A DNA stretch of 64,000 bases. Source: Chimonanthus salicifolius. Its lineage: Eukaryota > Streptophyta > Magnoliopsida > Laurales > Calycanthaceae. Made by a program: the position numbers and the translations under genes. A model generated the notes under the pieces. It made no database searches. It was not told the origin of the DNA and was given only the letters and a program-made list of their open reading frames with translations. Shown here piece by piece: positions 50,170 through 61,642 of the stretch; position 1 is the first letter of the stretch; every line of letters begins with the position of its first letter. The stretch lies in NCBI GenBank assembly GCA_013350335.1, contig CM023538.1, forward strand, positions 57,146,769 to 57,210,768. The letters run 5' to 3'.

Positions 50170-50427
50170 AAAAAGGCTGTTTTTTAAAAAATATAAATAT
50201 TGGCCAATATTTAGGCCGATATTAGCCCGTATTGGACGAATATCAGTCGAGATATCGATCGAGATTCGTCGATATTTGTCAGTCGAGATTTCAGTCGTAT
50301 CGGCTAAATTTTTTTTTTTTTTTAATCTTTAGCCGATATTATGCGTATCGGTTGAGATATCTCGGTCTGATAGTATGCGTAATCTCAGTCGATACGCACT
50401 GTATCAGCTTAGATTTTGACCCCTAGT
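50170..50427. repeat. CGATAT-type MITE relative
   Basis: It has many GATATCGATCGAGAT/CAGTCGAGAT words and the end GATTTTGACCCCTAG, which is the inverted counterpart of the AGGGGTCGAAAT end at 48407. The opposite end is not clear. Confidence 0.5.
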
Positions 50428-50933
50428 CTTTCCAACTTGGCCCGAATTGAGACTGAACTCGATAAAAGAAAACTATTTTTGTCAATCATATTCGGCTTTT
50501 AAGTCTATTTATTCTTTTATTTTATAAATTAAAAATTTAACTGTATAAATTGAAAGAAAACTTACTAAAATGAAAATATATTAAAATGTCATCTCAATAA
50601 TCAATTTTTAACTATTCGATCTTAATAGTCGAATTATTAGGTGTCATTTTTTGAAAAATATTTATCAATTTTGACAATCAAAATCAAGTGACTAGAAATT
50701 GAATTTAGGACTGTAATAATAGATATATTTAATTTGTATACTTATATTTTTATTTATAAAATATTTTTTTAAAAAAAAGAAAAAGTTGTACCAGATGCAA
50801 AGTAAGCGGGCTTTAGTTGGACGGTGCAAAAATCAGTTCCCTTTCTTACATCAGAATTCTACCAATGTGAAGGGGACAAATAATTAGGTGAAAAACTAAT
50901 CTGCTTCCTTAATAGCAAAGAGACAAACTTAGC

Positions 50934-51309
50934 CTAAATATAGATCAATGGCTTAATTTTCCATTTACAGCTTGAAGAAGACACTGATAAAATAACTAGA
51001 AACATTCAGTAGAGAAGATTTTGAGGCATTGCTCGTTCTATAATGGGTTCCCAGTTGAAAGGTATGAATTACTGATGCAGTTCCCTGCTTGCATTGTAGC
51101 TGATTTAACGAATTATGAAATGAGTTCACTCAAAACGCCTCGTATCATTAGTTGTCATTGTGTTCGTTGGTTATCATTGCTTAAACTATTACTTTCAATG
51201 CCAATCTTTCAATTTTACACTAGTGTATTTAACCATCTTTTAACTCAATATTCTCAAACAGGTATAGAATAAAAGACCCATATAGCAGAACCCCTCAGAA
51301 AGTCATCAA
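50934..51309 (+). promoter_or_regulatory. Putative CRK promoter and 5' UTR with an intron
   Basis: A TATA-like CTAAATATAG lies at 50934-50943. A putative leader follows, with a donor GAAAG|GTATGA at 51061/51062 and acceptor AACAG|GTATAG at 51261/51262 (200-bp intron). If spliced, the leader carries a 9-codon upstream ORF, MGSQLKGIE, from the ATG at 51043 ending 38 bases before the main ATG. Confidence 0.4.
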
Positions 51310-54300
51310 ATGAGGAGAATTCTCTTCCTTCTGCTCAGTTTATTACTATTTCTATCAACAAAAAGAACAGAAGGGGACCCAAGATCACACACTATCTCAA
51401 TCCGGTGTAGTGATGATCTGGAGCATAACGCCACTATCTATGTGCCAAATTTTGTTGCCACCATGGAAAACATCAGTGATCAGATAAGAACGCGTGGTTA
51501 TGGTATATCAGTTGTAGGCTCTGGACCTGATGCAAGCTATGGCTTTGCTCAATGCTACGGAGACCTCTCATTGCTTGACTGTGTTCTGTGCTATGCAGAA
51601 GCACGAACTCTGCTGCCACAATGTTACCCACTAAATGGTGGGCGCATCTACCTTGATGGTTGTTTCATGAGGGCTGAGAACTCCAGCTTCTTTACTGAGA
51701 TCACAAGTCCGAAGGATACGATAGTATGTGGGAATACAACCCGTAAGGACCAAAGGTTCAATGATTTGGCAAAGAAAGCTGTGTCCGATGCAGTTGCTTC
51801 TGCACCAGGGAATGGAGGGTATGCACGAACCTCAGTGTCAGCAACTGGTTCTGTGAATGCGTCGGCATTTGTGCTGGCAAACTGCTGGAAAACATTGAAT
51901 TCAAGCTTGTGCAAGGAATGCTTGGAGAATGCATCAACATCAATCTTGGGGTGCTTGCCTTGGTCTGAGGGGAGGGCGCTGAAGACAGGATGCTTTATGA
52001 GATATTCGGATACAGATTTCTTGAACCCAATACCAAGTAATGGCCGCTCAAGAGGTATGCAATTGCAATCCACTTCATAGAAGTTCCTGTTATGGTTGTT
52101 GCTGCTGCCACCTTTGTTGCTGAGGGTGGTTCTGTAACACCAACAAAAACAGCAATTGTACTGAAACAACTACTATTGCTGCCACTGCTGCTGCTCCTGA
52201 TTGTGTTATAACAACAAGAGGCATCATTACAATGTTTCTGAATTGATTTGCAGGGAGCATAATAGCGATGGTGGTTGCCATTGTGTGTTCTCTGATTCTT
52301 GTGGTGCTTATCGTGGTTATTGGATTATATATTAGGAAGCACAGAATAATACAAAAGAAAAGAAAAGGTATGGTGTTTCTATCTACTAGTTGATATTGCC
52401 TTATGAAATCTATTCAACTTACAAGAATTTGCCAATTGCAATATGTTAGATATAGGATGCATTTGGATTTACTCCAAAATATGATCAATTTCAACATTTT
52501 GGAGGAATAAATGATATCCATTCAGCTTTCTTTATGGGCGGAGGAATAAATGATATCCATTCAGCTTTCTTTATGGGCCAATGCAAGTCAGAAATTATCA
52601 TTGTCCCAGAAAATTATTTGTTGTGAGCGGAATGAACAGCAAGTATATAAGTTTCTTAGTGTTCCATACACTGGCACAAGTAACTCAATCTCCCTGTCAG
52701 CCGCTGCTAACATTTTGCACATAAAATTGAAAGCATACTTGCTCTTCTATTTGTGTAGAACATGGAATATTTGTGTGGTTTTCCATCTGTCCTCTGATTA
52801 TAAATTGCCAAGAGAAAAAAGGAGGTTCTTGAGAACTTCGTACGGACATATGGAATGTGGAATCCTGGACTCTTCCTGAATGGAATGTAGAAGCCTGATG
52901 TGGCCCATATTTTCTTCAGAGATCAATGATGGTCTATGAAATTTCTCAATGTTCTACGCTTGATTTGCAGGTATGAATGAGGCTGAGAACTTGGTGTCAA
53001 CCCTTTCTGACAGTAGCTTGAATTTCAAATACTCTACTCTTGATAAAGCCACTGAATCTTTCAACATTGCCAACAAGCTCGGGCAAGGAGGATTTGGGAC
53101 AGTCTACAAGGTATCGTCTTGATTTATTTGCTGATGAAAACATTTATTGAAACAACTGCATTTGATATAAAATCTATATCCATTCAAATCTATAGTTGGG
53201 TAAAGTTGGGTTTAACATCATTCATTATGGTGGTGTAAGATACAACATGCTTACACCTTTGGCAGGTTGGTATATATGGACCATGCCATAAACATTAACT
53301 GTGTTATAATGAAAATAGGGAAAAAAGAAAAGTAAGAGATGGAGGAGAGAGAGAGAGAGAGAGGGATAATTCTTTGTATATTGTATTGCTTGTTGTCTCT
53401 AATAAAGGAGGATACATGAATATAAAGTGTACAGGGAGCCAATCATGGCGAGGAAAAAGGAAAGAAAAATCATTTATAGTCAGTGATATCTAATGGTATC
53501 TAGAAGTCAACCCACATGTGTAAAATATGATACACCATATCCTACAATGCTCCCCCTCAAGTTGGCACAAAGATACCAATCAAGCCCAACTTGCTGAAAA
53601 CATCATCAAGTTCAGAACGAGAGATGACTTTCGTCATCATGTCTGTTAATTGATCATTGGACTTAAAATATGGAGTGACAATATTCCCAGAGGATACATG
53701 ATGTTAAAGAAAATGAAAGTCAATTTCTAAATGCTATATTCGCTCATGGAAGAGTAGATTAGAAGCAATATTGATTGTTATAGAACATGATAAGTGCCTT
53801 CGAGGAAGGAAACCCAATTCACCAAGAAACTGTTTGAACCAGAGTAATTCACATGTTGTGTTGGCCATGGCCTTGTATTCTGTTTCTGCACTGGGACGAG
53901 CAACAACAGTTTGTTTTTTGCTACGCCAAGAAACTAAATGCCATAAAAAAACAATACAATAACCTGAGGTAGATCGTCGATCATCAAGAGAACCAACCCA
54001 ATCTGTGATACCCTCACCCAAAGTCCCACATTGGTTGTGGACTTGGGTGGTAGAGACTTTATTTGAGGAGGAAAGCCCCTCCCCATCACAAGGCCAAGGC
54101 CTAAAGCAAAGCCGTGTGGGTCTAGGTGAGGCCCAAAACGGACAATATTGTGATGGGTCGGGTCGGGTCGTCACAAGTGGTATCAGACCCGCTTTAACAC
54201 TCAGACGGTGTGGGCTCTACTTACGTGACATTGCCTTCCTCTGTGTGTGAACCCCTGTCAGTGTGACATTATAGAGCCGATGACGGCTCTGGTCTTAAGG

Positions 54301-57300
54301 GGGATGGATTGTGATACCCCAACCCAAAGTCTCACATCGTTTGTGGACTTGGGTGGTAAGGGCTTTGTTTGAGGAGGTAAGCCACTCTCCATCACAAGGC
54401 CTTTTGGGCCAGGGCCAAAAGCAAAGCTGTGCGGGTCCAGGTGGGGCCCAAAGCGAACAATATTGTGATGGGTCGGGTTGTCACACAATCAGTGTTAGAG
54501 TACTTGCATATATTAAACGTGGATTGATTCTTATAAAAGAGTCCACGACCAAGATGAGCTTTAACATAAAATGCGAAAGACTTCATGAAGGTGCGCATCG
54601 GAAGGTGCACACATAAATTGATTGGCCGCACTGATAGCATATGTCAAGTCAGCTCGGGTGATGGTAAAATAAATGAGTTTGCCTACCAATTGTTGATAAA
54701 ATCGAGGATCAGGAAGAGGAGTCCCATCAGATGTAGAATTGTTTTAATTACCATCCAGCGACGTCTTTGCAGGCTTGCATCCAAAATATCCAGCATCATG
54801 AAGAAGAGCTAAAGAATATTTCCATTGGGAAAGAACAAGTCTTTTAGAGGATCGAGCAACTTCAATTCCCAAGTAATGAAGTAAGACAAGATCTTTAATA
54901 TCAAAAGACTATTGCAGATAGGTTTTCAAAGCACTGATAGAGAACTCATTATTCCATGTTAAGACTATATTGTCCACATAAACCACAAGAAGTATAACTA
55001 CATCGTTAGCATGAAACACAAAAACAGAATGATTTGATTGACATTGTGTAAAACCATAATTTAATAAGGTTGTGCTAAATTTATTAAACCACGTTCGAGG
55101 AGACTGTTTGAGACCATATATTGCTTTCTTAAACGGTCATACCTTCCCTTACACCCCCTGTCTGATTAAGCCCGGAGGTGGTATCATGTCAACTTATTGT
55201 TTCAAATCACCACGGAGAATGCATTCTCGACATTTAACTGATGAAGTGTCCACTCCTGAGTAGTAGCAATAGAGATAATAACTCGTATAGAAGTGATCTT
55301 TGCAACAGAGAGAAAGTATCTTGATAATCAATTCCATAGGTCTGAGTGAATCCTTTAGCCATTAGGCGAACTTTATATCAAGCAATGGGTCTGTCTGGGT
55401 TGTGTTTGAGAGCAAAGAACCACTTACACCCTACAAGTGTCTTACCCTGCGGTAGGGATACCATCTCCCAAGTTTTTTTTTCCAGCGCAGCCAATTCTTC
55501 TTCCATAGTAACCTTCCACGAAGGGTCTCGAAGAGCACTATCAATCCTCTTAGGAGTGGGATGGGTATCTATTCTGGAAAGGAAGATGCAATATGATGGA
55601 AAAACAATGTTATAGGAAACAAAGTGGTTTATAGGATGTTTAGTACACGCACGTTTACCTTTCTGCAAAGCAATGGGGAGATTAGAATTCTCAAGTGATG
55701 GATTTGGACAGTCCAATGATGATTGAGTGGTAGTGGTTGAAGCATGGGGCATGTCTTTCTTCCTGTGATATACATTGAGAGGCTTAGAGGTAGACGGATC
55801 AACAATGTCAACATTATCTATAAGAGTAGAAAGAACAAAAGGAGAATAAGACGAATTATGACTGGATTGTATTTTCAAAAAAATGCAACAACCATAGAAA
55901 AAATTATTTTACCAGATATTGAATTGATACATTAATATCCTTTTTGAGTGGAATAGTAGCCCAAGAATACACATTTCACAGATTTGGTCCATGGCCCAAG
56001 GATACCAGGTTGTGAATTAAGGATGAGGACAAGTGGGTTTGGTCCATGGAGCTGTCAGGGTCCTTCTCGATTAAATCAATCGTACGTTCGACATATGCAA
56101 TAAGTTTGTCCTCACCTCCTATTTGCAATCTGGGGTGGAATAATTTGATCCCCCCCCCCCCCTAGGATCCAATTCTTTATGTGAACACCCTTGCATAAGA
56201 AGATCCTTGTGAGACACAAACTTAAAAGAAGGCATGTTATCCCAAATGAGGCTCCACTAGTGTGTCCTTTATGCGAGGCTGAGGAGGAAACTCTGGACCA
56301 CTTGTTATGCAAATGTCGGTTCACATGGGTGGTTTGGACTTCTTTTTTGAGACGTTTTGGGTGTTCATGGGTTCTTAGTAGTGGAATGGAGGATTTCTTT
56401 GTGGCTTGGATGGGGGGTTCCTTTAGAGGTAGGCTTAGAGTGGCCTGGAAAATGGTTCCGTTTGCTGTCTCGTGGGCTGTTTGGAAAGATCGTAATGGGA
56501 GGATCTTTGAAGGAAAAAGGGGAGACCCTGGAAATGTTTTTGAGAAATCAAAATAGCAAGTGATTGGTTCGTTGTCTGTGTGTAAGGAGTTTTGGGGTCT
56601 AGTATCGGAAGACTTTTATTTGTCTTGGGATGGGTGCATGAATGGAGTTAGTAGAGCTAAAAAGCAGATGGTCAAATGGGTGGCACCTCCCCTAGGTTCT
56701 TGCAAATTCAATGTAGATGAGGCGGCAAGGGGTAAACCAGGGCTGGCAGGAATAGGTGGTGTGTTATATGATGATAGGGGTAGAATGGTGGCAACTTTCT
56801 CCGAATCAAATAAAGCAGAACTGGGGCAATTAGGAGTGCACTTCAGGTTTGGTTTGAGTTTAGGAGTGGTAACCTCATTATCGAAGATGACTCAACTAAT
56901 GCGATATCCTGGGCTAGTGAAAAAAAAACCCCCCCATGGAGGTTGATGGGTATTGGCTAGGGACATTTGGAGGATGTGCAGGTTAGGCGGTGTCTCCTTC
57001 ATTCACACAGCTCGATCGGCAAATTGCGTTGTAGACTTCTTGGCAAAATCTGGTGTTATGCTACATTGTCCATCATTGGAATTTTTTTCATCTTCCCAGC
57101 CTTGACTGTTGGGTTGGGGGTTCCATATGCTTATTGTGGAGTTTTTTCTTTTTGATGTATCTTGTTTTTTTCCTTTTTCCTTGTTCTTTTTCTTGTTTTT
57201 CCTTCTTTCTTCGGCTCTGAGTATATATCTCCTATACTCGGATCCCTTCCCTGTATCCCCCTCTTTTTATTGATATTTAATCGTCAATGTTTCAAAAAAA

Positions 57301-60300
57301 AAAACTCACATGTGTAATATGTGATACACCATATCCTACTAAACTGTGCCAAATACAATTAAAAGAAAGAGCAATATACTTTACACCCTGAACAGCCTAT
57401 TCATTTGAGATAAAGGAGTACATTTAAGTACAGGCACTACCTTTTCTGAATCCAAGTTTATATACTTGCACTGATAGGGGGTATTGGCTGATGGAAGAGA
57501 GGTTGCTGTAAAGAGGCTTTTCTTCAATAACAGACATCGAGCTGCAGATTTCTATAATGAAGTTAACATAATTAGCAGTGTCGAGCACAAGAACCTTGTC
57601 AGGTTATTGGGATGCAGCTGTTCGGGTCCTGAAAGCCTTCTGGTCTATGAGTTTCTCCCCAACCAGAGTCTTGACCGTTTCATCTTTGGTATTTACTACA
57701 ACTTTACTCTCCGTCTCCTCCTTTTCCTGCTTATTAATGCTGTTGCTACTGTTTCTACTACAACCACTATTGCTATTATGATGCGCCTGCTCATACTATC
57801 CTACTGAAATGACTGCTATAATACAATTCAACACACGTAGATTGTTTCTCAGAAAATCTGTCAGACTGTGGTGTTGCTGTGTTCACTTTCTAAGTATCTA
57901 ATCTGAGAGATCAGTATGATCCTGCACATGGATGTCATGTAAAGAGAGATCTGGATCACCCAACTGTTCAAAGTGGGAGATCCTTTGACTGAGGAGACTT
58001 GGTTAACATACACATGTCGCTCACAGCACCTAGACAAAGGTCTGGATCACCATACCAAGTGTTGTGCACATTTACAGGGTCTGGAGGTGCAATCAATTAG
58101 AGAGTGCTCTGCTGCACTATTTCCATTTATTCATATTGATGATGCTTATGTTGCTATTGCTAGCACTACATAGATGTAATGTCTTTGCTTCTGTTGCTGC
58201 TTAACTACTACCTTCCTATTCAGTGGTGCAAGTAACGCTATCAAGATACCTTTGTAACTAGCTAAGATGTGACAGCATTTTAAATATACAAGCTTTTCTT
58301 GCCTTGACCATATTTTCTACATAGGCTGAATAATGTTGTTGCAAAATGTTACAGACATGGAGAGAGGTAAAGCACTGACTTGGGAAAAGCGATTTGAAAT
58401 AATTATTGGAACAGTGGAAGGTTTAGCTTATCTCCATGAGAACTCCAAGACAAGAATCATACACAGAGATATAAAAGCTAGCAATATTCTGTTGGATTTG
58501 AAGCTCAGAGCCAAAATTGCTGATTTTGGATTGGCCCGGTCTTTTCAAGACGATCAGAGCCACATTAGCACTGCAATAGCTGGACATTGTAAGCATTCTC
58601 TATCTCCTATTATACAGGATCCAGTTTGTACTATTATTTGCCATTTAATAACTGATATCAACCTTTTTTATCCTAATCGGTGCACCTTTATGATGCACTG
58701 GGAATTCTCCAAATTTATGGAGCATCTTCATGGCTAATTTATTACCCACAAAATGCAACAGTTGATGTTGAATTTATTACCTGAAAAATGTCATGTAGTT
58801 CGGTCATTTAAATTACATGTTATTCTTATTTTTATTATATGTTTCATTCTATCTTATTTTTCATTTTGAGAACCATAGCGAAATTATAGATCTTATAATG
58901 GATGTTTCAGCCATGTTACATTTTGTGCTTGTGCTTTCACTCATGTGGAACACACATGTTTTCTTTCACCCCTCCTCCAACATTCTCTTCCACCACATTT
59001 ATTAGTTTGTCCTCCAAGTTCCAAATAAGCATTGAGAACTCTCACATGCAAGTACAAACTGTCCTCTTTATCAATACCTTATAAATCATTGACCTTCTGT
59101 AGATCTCTCTACAAACCAGTTTCTTTTCCCATCTTGTTCATAGAAAATTCCAGTTAAACTCTCTAGGTGCCTCAACCATTAGATGATCTCGAGCATTATC
59201 TTGACCTTCATATTGATTTTTTAATTCTAGATGGTGCAATAAGCTTTTGAATTTTTTCCTTATATTGTTGGAAATAATTCCAGTAAAAACTTGACGTCTC
59301 CTTTTATTCAGTTTACATATTTTGAGATCAATGAACATGCTTCATAGGCTAGCCATAGAAGGTGTGGACTTAAGAATAAGGTAGAGAATTATGACTAGGG
59401 TGTTTGGGGCTGTATGGGATTGTGAGAGCCTAATCTTTGGTGCTGGCTCTTCGTAACTTTGACTGTATTCTTTCTCCTCTGCCAATAACATCATTACCTT
59501 TCAAAACGATAGTAAAAATAAAATCATCATCTTTCATAAGAGATAACTGTGGAGTTAATTGTTTTTTTTCTAATCTTCATTTGCTAGTCTTGGGACGCTT
59601 GGGCTTCAGCTTCTTTATTTGATAAGTGGGGTTTTCCAAAATTTAAAAGCCACTATTTCTGTTTGTTGAACATATAGCTATCCAATCATCAGTGTTTCTT
59701 CATGACCAACCTCTTTGGTAGGTCAAACAATCCAATTTCAGCAATGTTTCACCTTCAGCCTGAGTAAGATTTCCATCAGTTGGTCCTGTCTGATCGAACA
59801 TGAGCCAATCTTACTAGTTACTGGGTCCATAAGCATTAGTTGACAGTACTTAATACATATTTCATTGTTTGAACTTTGAATTGAATTTTGAGCATCTCAT
59901 TCCTTTCTATGATGATTGCTTAGTGGTTCTTACGTATGCACGCATGTGGCCATGGATTTCATTATGCAGAGGATATATGGCTCCGGAGTACCTAGCTCAT
60001 GGGCAGCTAACGGAAAAGGCAGATGTTTACAGCTTTGGTATTGTTTTGATAGAGATAGTAAGTGGCAAGCAGAACAATAGGAGCAAAATTTCTGACTACA
60101 CAGACAGTCTTGTAACTTATGTAAGTTTCTTTACCTCTTGAATTCCGTGTGTTTGTTCAGGCAATGTTTATACAGGTACAAGCATAATTAACAGCCTATT
60201 TGAAGATAAAAAAAACTCTGTTCATAAGAGTACTTTTAAGGATGTCAATGGCTCTTTCCAGCCTATGGGCTTCAGGCTTGATGAGAGTCGAAAGGGTGTT

Positions 60301-61548
60301 ATGGGCTAAACTCTTTATGCAAATTCATTACAGAATGATCTGGTCTTGGGGTCTTTGTACCAAAAGGTTGAGTGGGTGGATAAGTTCATGTCAATCACTC
60401 ACAGGTCCAGGCTTAGGTTGAAATCATTCATCTATTGAAGCAGTATCTAATTCTGTTAAATGACAAGGCTTTAGGGCATTGATCAATTCCCCCCTTGCCA
60501 AAGAGGTCTGGATTACCTTGAAAGGACTATCAACCCACAACTTCTGCTCAACGATATAAACTTGAGCAGGATCTCAACACCTTAAGTCAGCAACCTGGTT
60601 GGATCAACTTTCCATTGGGTAGTCATTTTCTGAGAACATAGTGATTAATTTCTAATTATGTGATCAATCACCTGGTTAATAAAAAATCATAAAATGATTA
60701 TTCTCTGGAAAGAGAAAAAAGGGTGATGAACCAGCAAGTAGACATCTTATTATGATTTTCGCCCCAAACTTGTCCATTAGATTATTTTCCCCCAAACGAT
60801 GGCTTCACTTGTGATCAAAAGTATTGTATTTCAAGGAAGTAGCTCTTACTAGACTTCACGAATATTACAGCGACGGATTGGTCCTATCTTTTTGTATTTG
60901 CTTTCCTCATTACTGTTCAATATCTGTTACGCAGATGGGTGGGTACCTTATACTGAGGGGACATAGGCATAATTGTTGTCTGGAGAGGCATTGTGCAATC
61001 CAGATTAATTTGTTTTATCTCCAGTATATTGTTGTCTAGAGAGGCACTGTGCAATCCAGATTAATTGATTTATTCTCCAGTAAACTAAGCACCTTTAATC
61101 TAGTTTTGCATGAATTTCCTTTGGACCATCCCCATCTCCAAAAATATTTGAATCTATATGTGAACATGGTGCTCATTTGTACATTTTCTTTGTGGCATTT
61201 GGGTAACAGACATGGAAGAAATTCCAAATGGGAACAGTGGAGGACCTGATTGATCCAAATTTAATGCTTCACAATTATGAAGACGAGAAGAATATAACAA
61301 GTGAAATTTTGAGGGCGGTACATGTGGGGCTCTTATGCACTCAAGAGAGCCCGACCCTTCGACCACCAATGTCAAGGGTCTTGCAAATGCTTCTGAAAAA
61401 GGAAGAAGAACTCCCCACTCCCTCGGCCCCACCTTTCGTCGATGAGAAGACCATGGAATTCAGTGACACTATTGAAGATCCTCAACACCCTCTCTACTCG
61501 ACATACTCTGTTGCCAGTGTCTCCCACAGTTCTTTCTATCCAAGGTGA
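51310..61548 (+). CDS. Cysteine-rich receptor-like kinase (CRK2-like), probable 1-bp frameshift
   Basis: Exons: 51310-52054, 52254-52367, 52971-53110, 57478-57688, 58355-58588, 59970-60120 and 61210-61548. An intact gene would encode about 644 residues: signal peptide (1-22), two DUF26 ectodomains each with C-X8-C-X2-C (C82/C91/C94 and C192/C201/C204), a transmembrane helix (about 252-274) and a Ser/Thr kinase. The kinase shows GQGGFGTVY, catalytic Lys345, HRDIKASN (440-447), DFG (460-462), MAPEYLAHG and DVYSFG. The C-terminal end is SHSSFYPR. CRKs sit in the plasma membrane and act in stress and immune signalling. Exon 5 ends GGA CAT T before GTAAGC where family members read as GGA ACN TTN, and exon 6 enters in phase 2, so the normal splice creates a stop after His481. 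Either a recent pseudogene, an assembly error or altered splicing. Closest by memory to Arabidopsis CRK2. Confidence 0.85.
52501..52578 (+). repeat. 39-bp perfect tandem duplication in CRK intron 2
   Basis: GGAGGAATAAATGATATCC starts two identical adjacent 39-bp units. Perfect identity suggests a recent event, or an assembly artefact. Confidence 0.85.
54004..54485 (+). mobile_element. TRIM retrotransposon (482 bp) nested in copia RNase H
   Basis: Two LTRs, 54004-54175 and 54310-54485, start TGTGATACCC and end TCGTCACA/TTGTCACA. Between them lie a primer-binding site TGGTATCAGA (54178-54187) and a polypurine tract AAGGGGGATGGA (54297-54308). A perfect 5-bp target duplication CAATC flanks it (53999-54003 and 54486-54490). 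It has no coding capacity. It interrupts the copia RNase H between the TDW and GSLDD motifs. Confidence 0.92.
56164..57304 (+). mobile_element. 5'-truncated LINE with RNase H, nested in the copia element
   Basis: The plus strand encodes a zinc-binding RT-associated domain ([20 protein letters not shown] and a W-rich stretch, about 56260-56540), then an RNase H start ([20 protein letters not shown], about 56705-56765) and the RNase H tail ([12 protein letters not shown], about 57015-57050). Several frameshifts separate these. A 3' UTR and an A11 tail end at 57304, next to the 5' LTR stub of the copia element. The left edge abuts a C13 run (56150-56162), and no matching target duplication is visible there, so the left boundary is uncertain. 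Confidence 0.75.
60972..61083 (+). repeat. 56-bp tandem duplication in CRK intron 6
   Basis: ATTGTTGTCTGGAGAGGCA at 60972 recurs at 61028 with a few changes. Confidence 0.8.
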
Positions 61549-61560
61549 GAGTGGAGTAAC

Positions 61561-61642
61561 TGCAGAATCAAGGATCAAATGAAAAGAACACTTGGCTTAA
61601 GTGCAGAATCAAGGATCAAATGAAAAGAATACTTGGCTTGTG
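61561..61642 (+). repeat. 41-bp tandem duplication in the CRK 3' UTR
   Basis: TGCAGAATCAAGGATCAAAT repeats at 61561 and 61602, immediately downstream of the stop codon. The units differ at only a couple of bases. Confidence 0.8.

Larger units (their letters stand above)
53302..57341 (-). mobile_element. Decayed Ty1/copia element in CRK intron 3, antisense
   Basis: The 3' LTR (53302-53546) starts, on the minus strand, TGTAGGATATGGTG, preceded by a polypurine tract TTGAGGGGGAGCAT. A 5-bp duplication AACTG flanks the complex (53297-53301 and 57342-57346). Pol remnants on the minus strand: RNase H ([32 protein letters not shown], about 53780-54003, continuing upstream of the nested TRIM), reverse transcriptase start ([20 protein letters not shown], about 55385-55500) and the integrase C-terminal [14 protein letters not shown] (about 55930-55975). 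Only about 37 bp of the 5' LTR remains. The gag, most of integrase and part of RT are missing. A TRIM and a LINE are nested in it. Confidence 0.85.

Noticed and set aside
48406..50427. A single 2-kb element bounded by the CGATAT repeats.
   Set aside because: The left unit closes on its own at 48602 with matching ends and an 8-bp duplication, so the two blocks are separate insertions.
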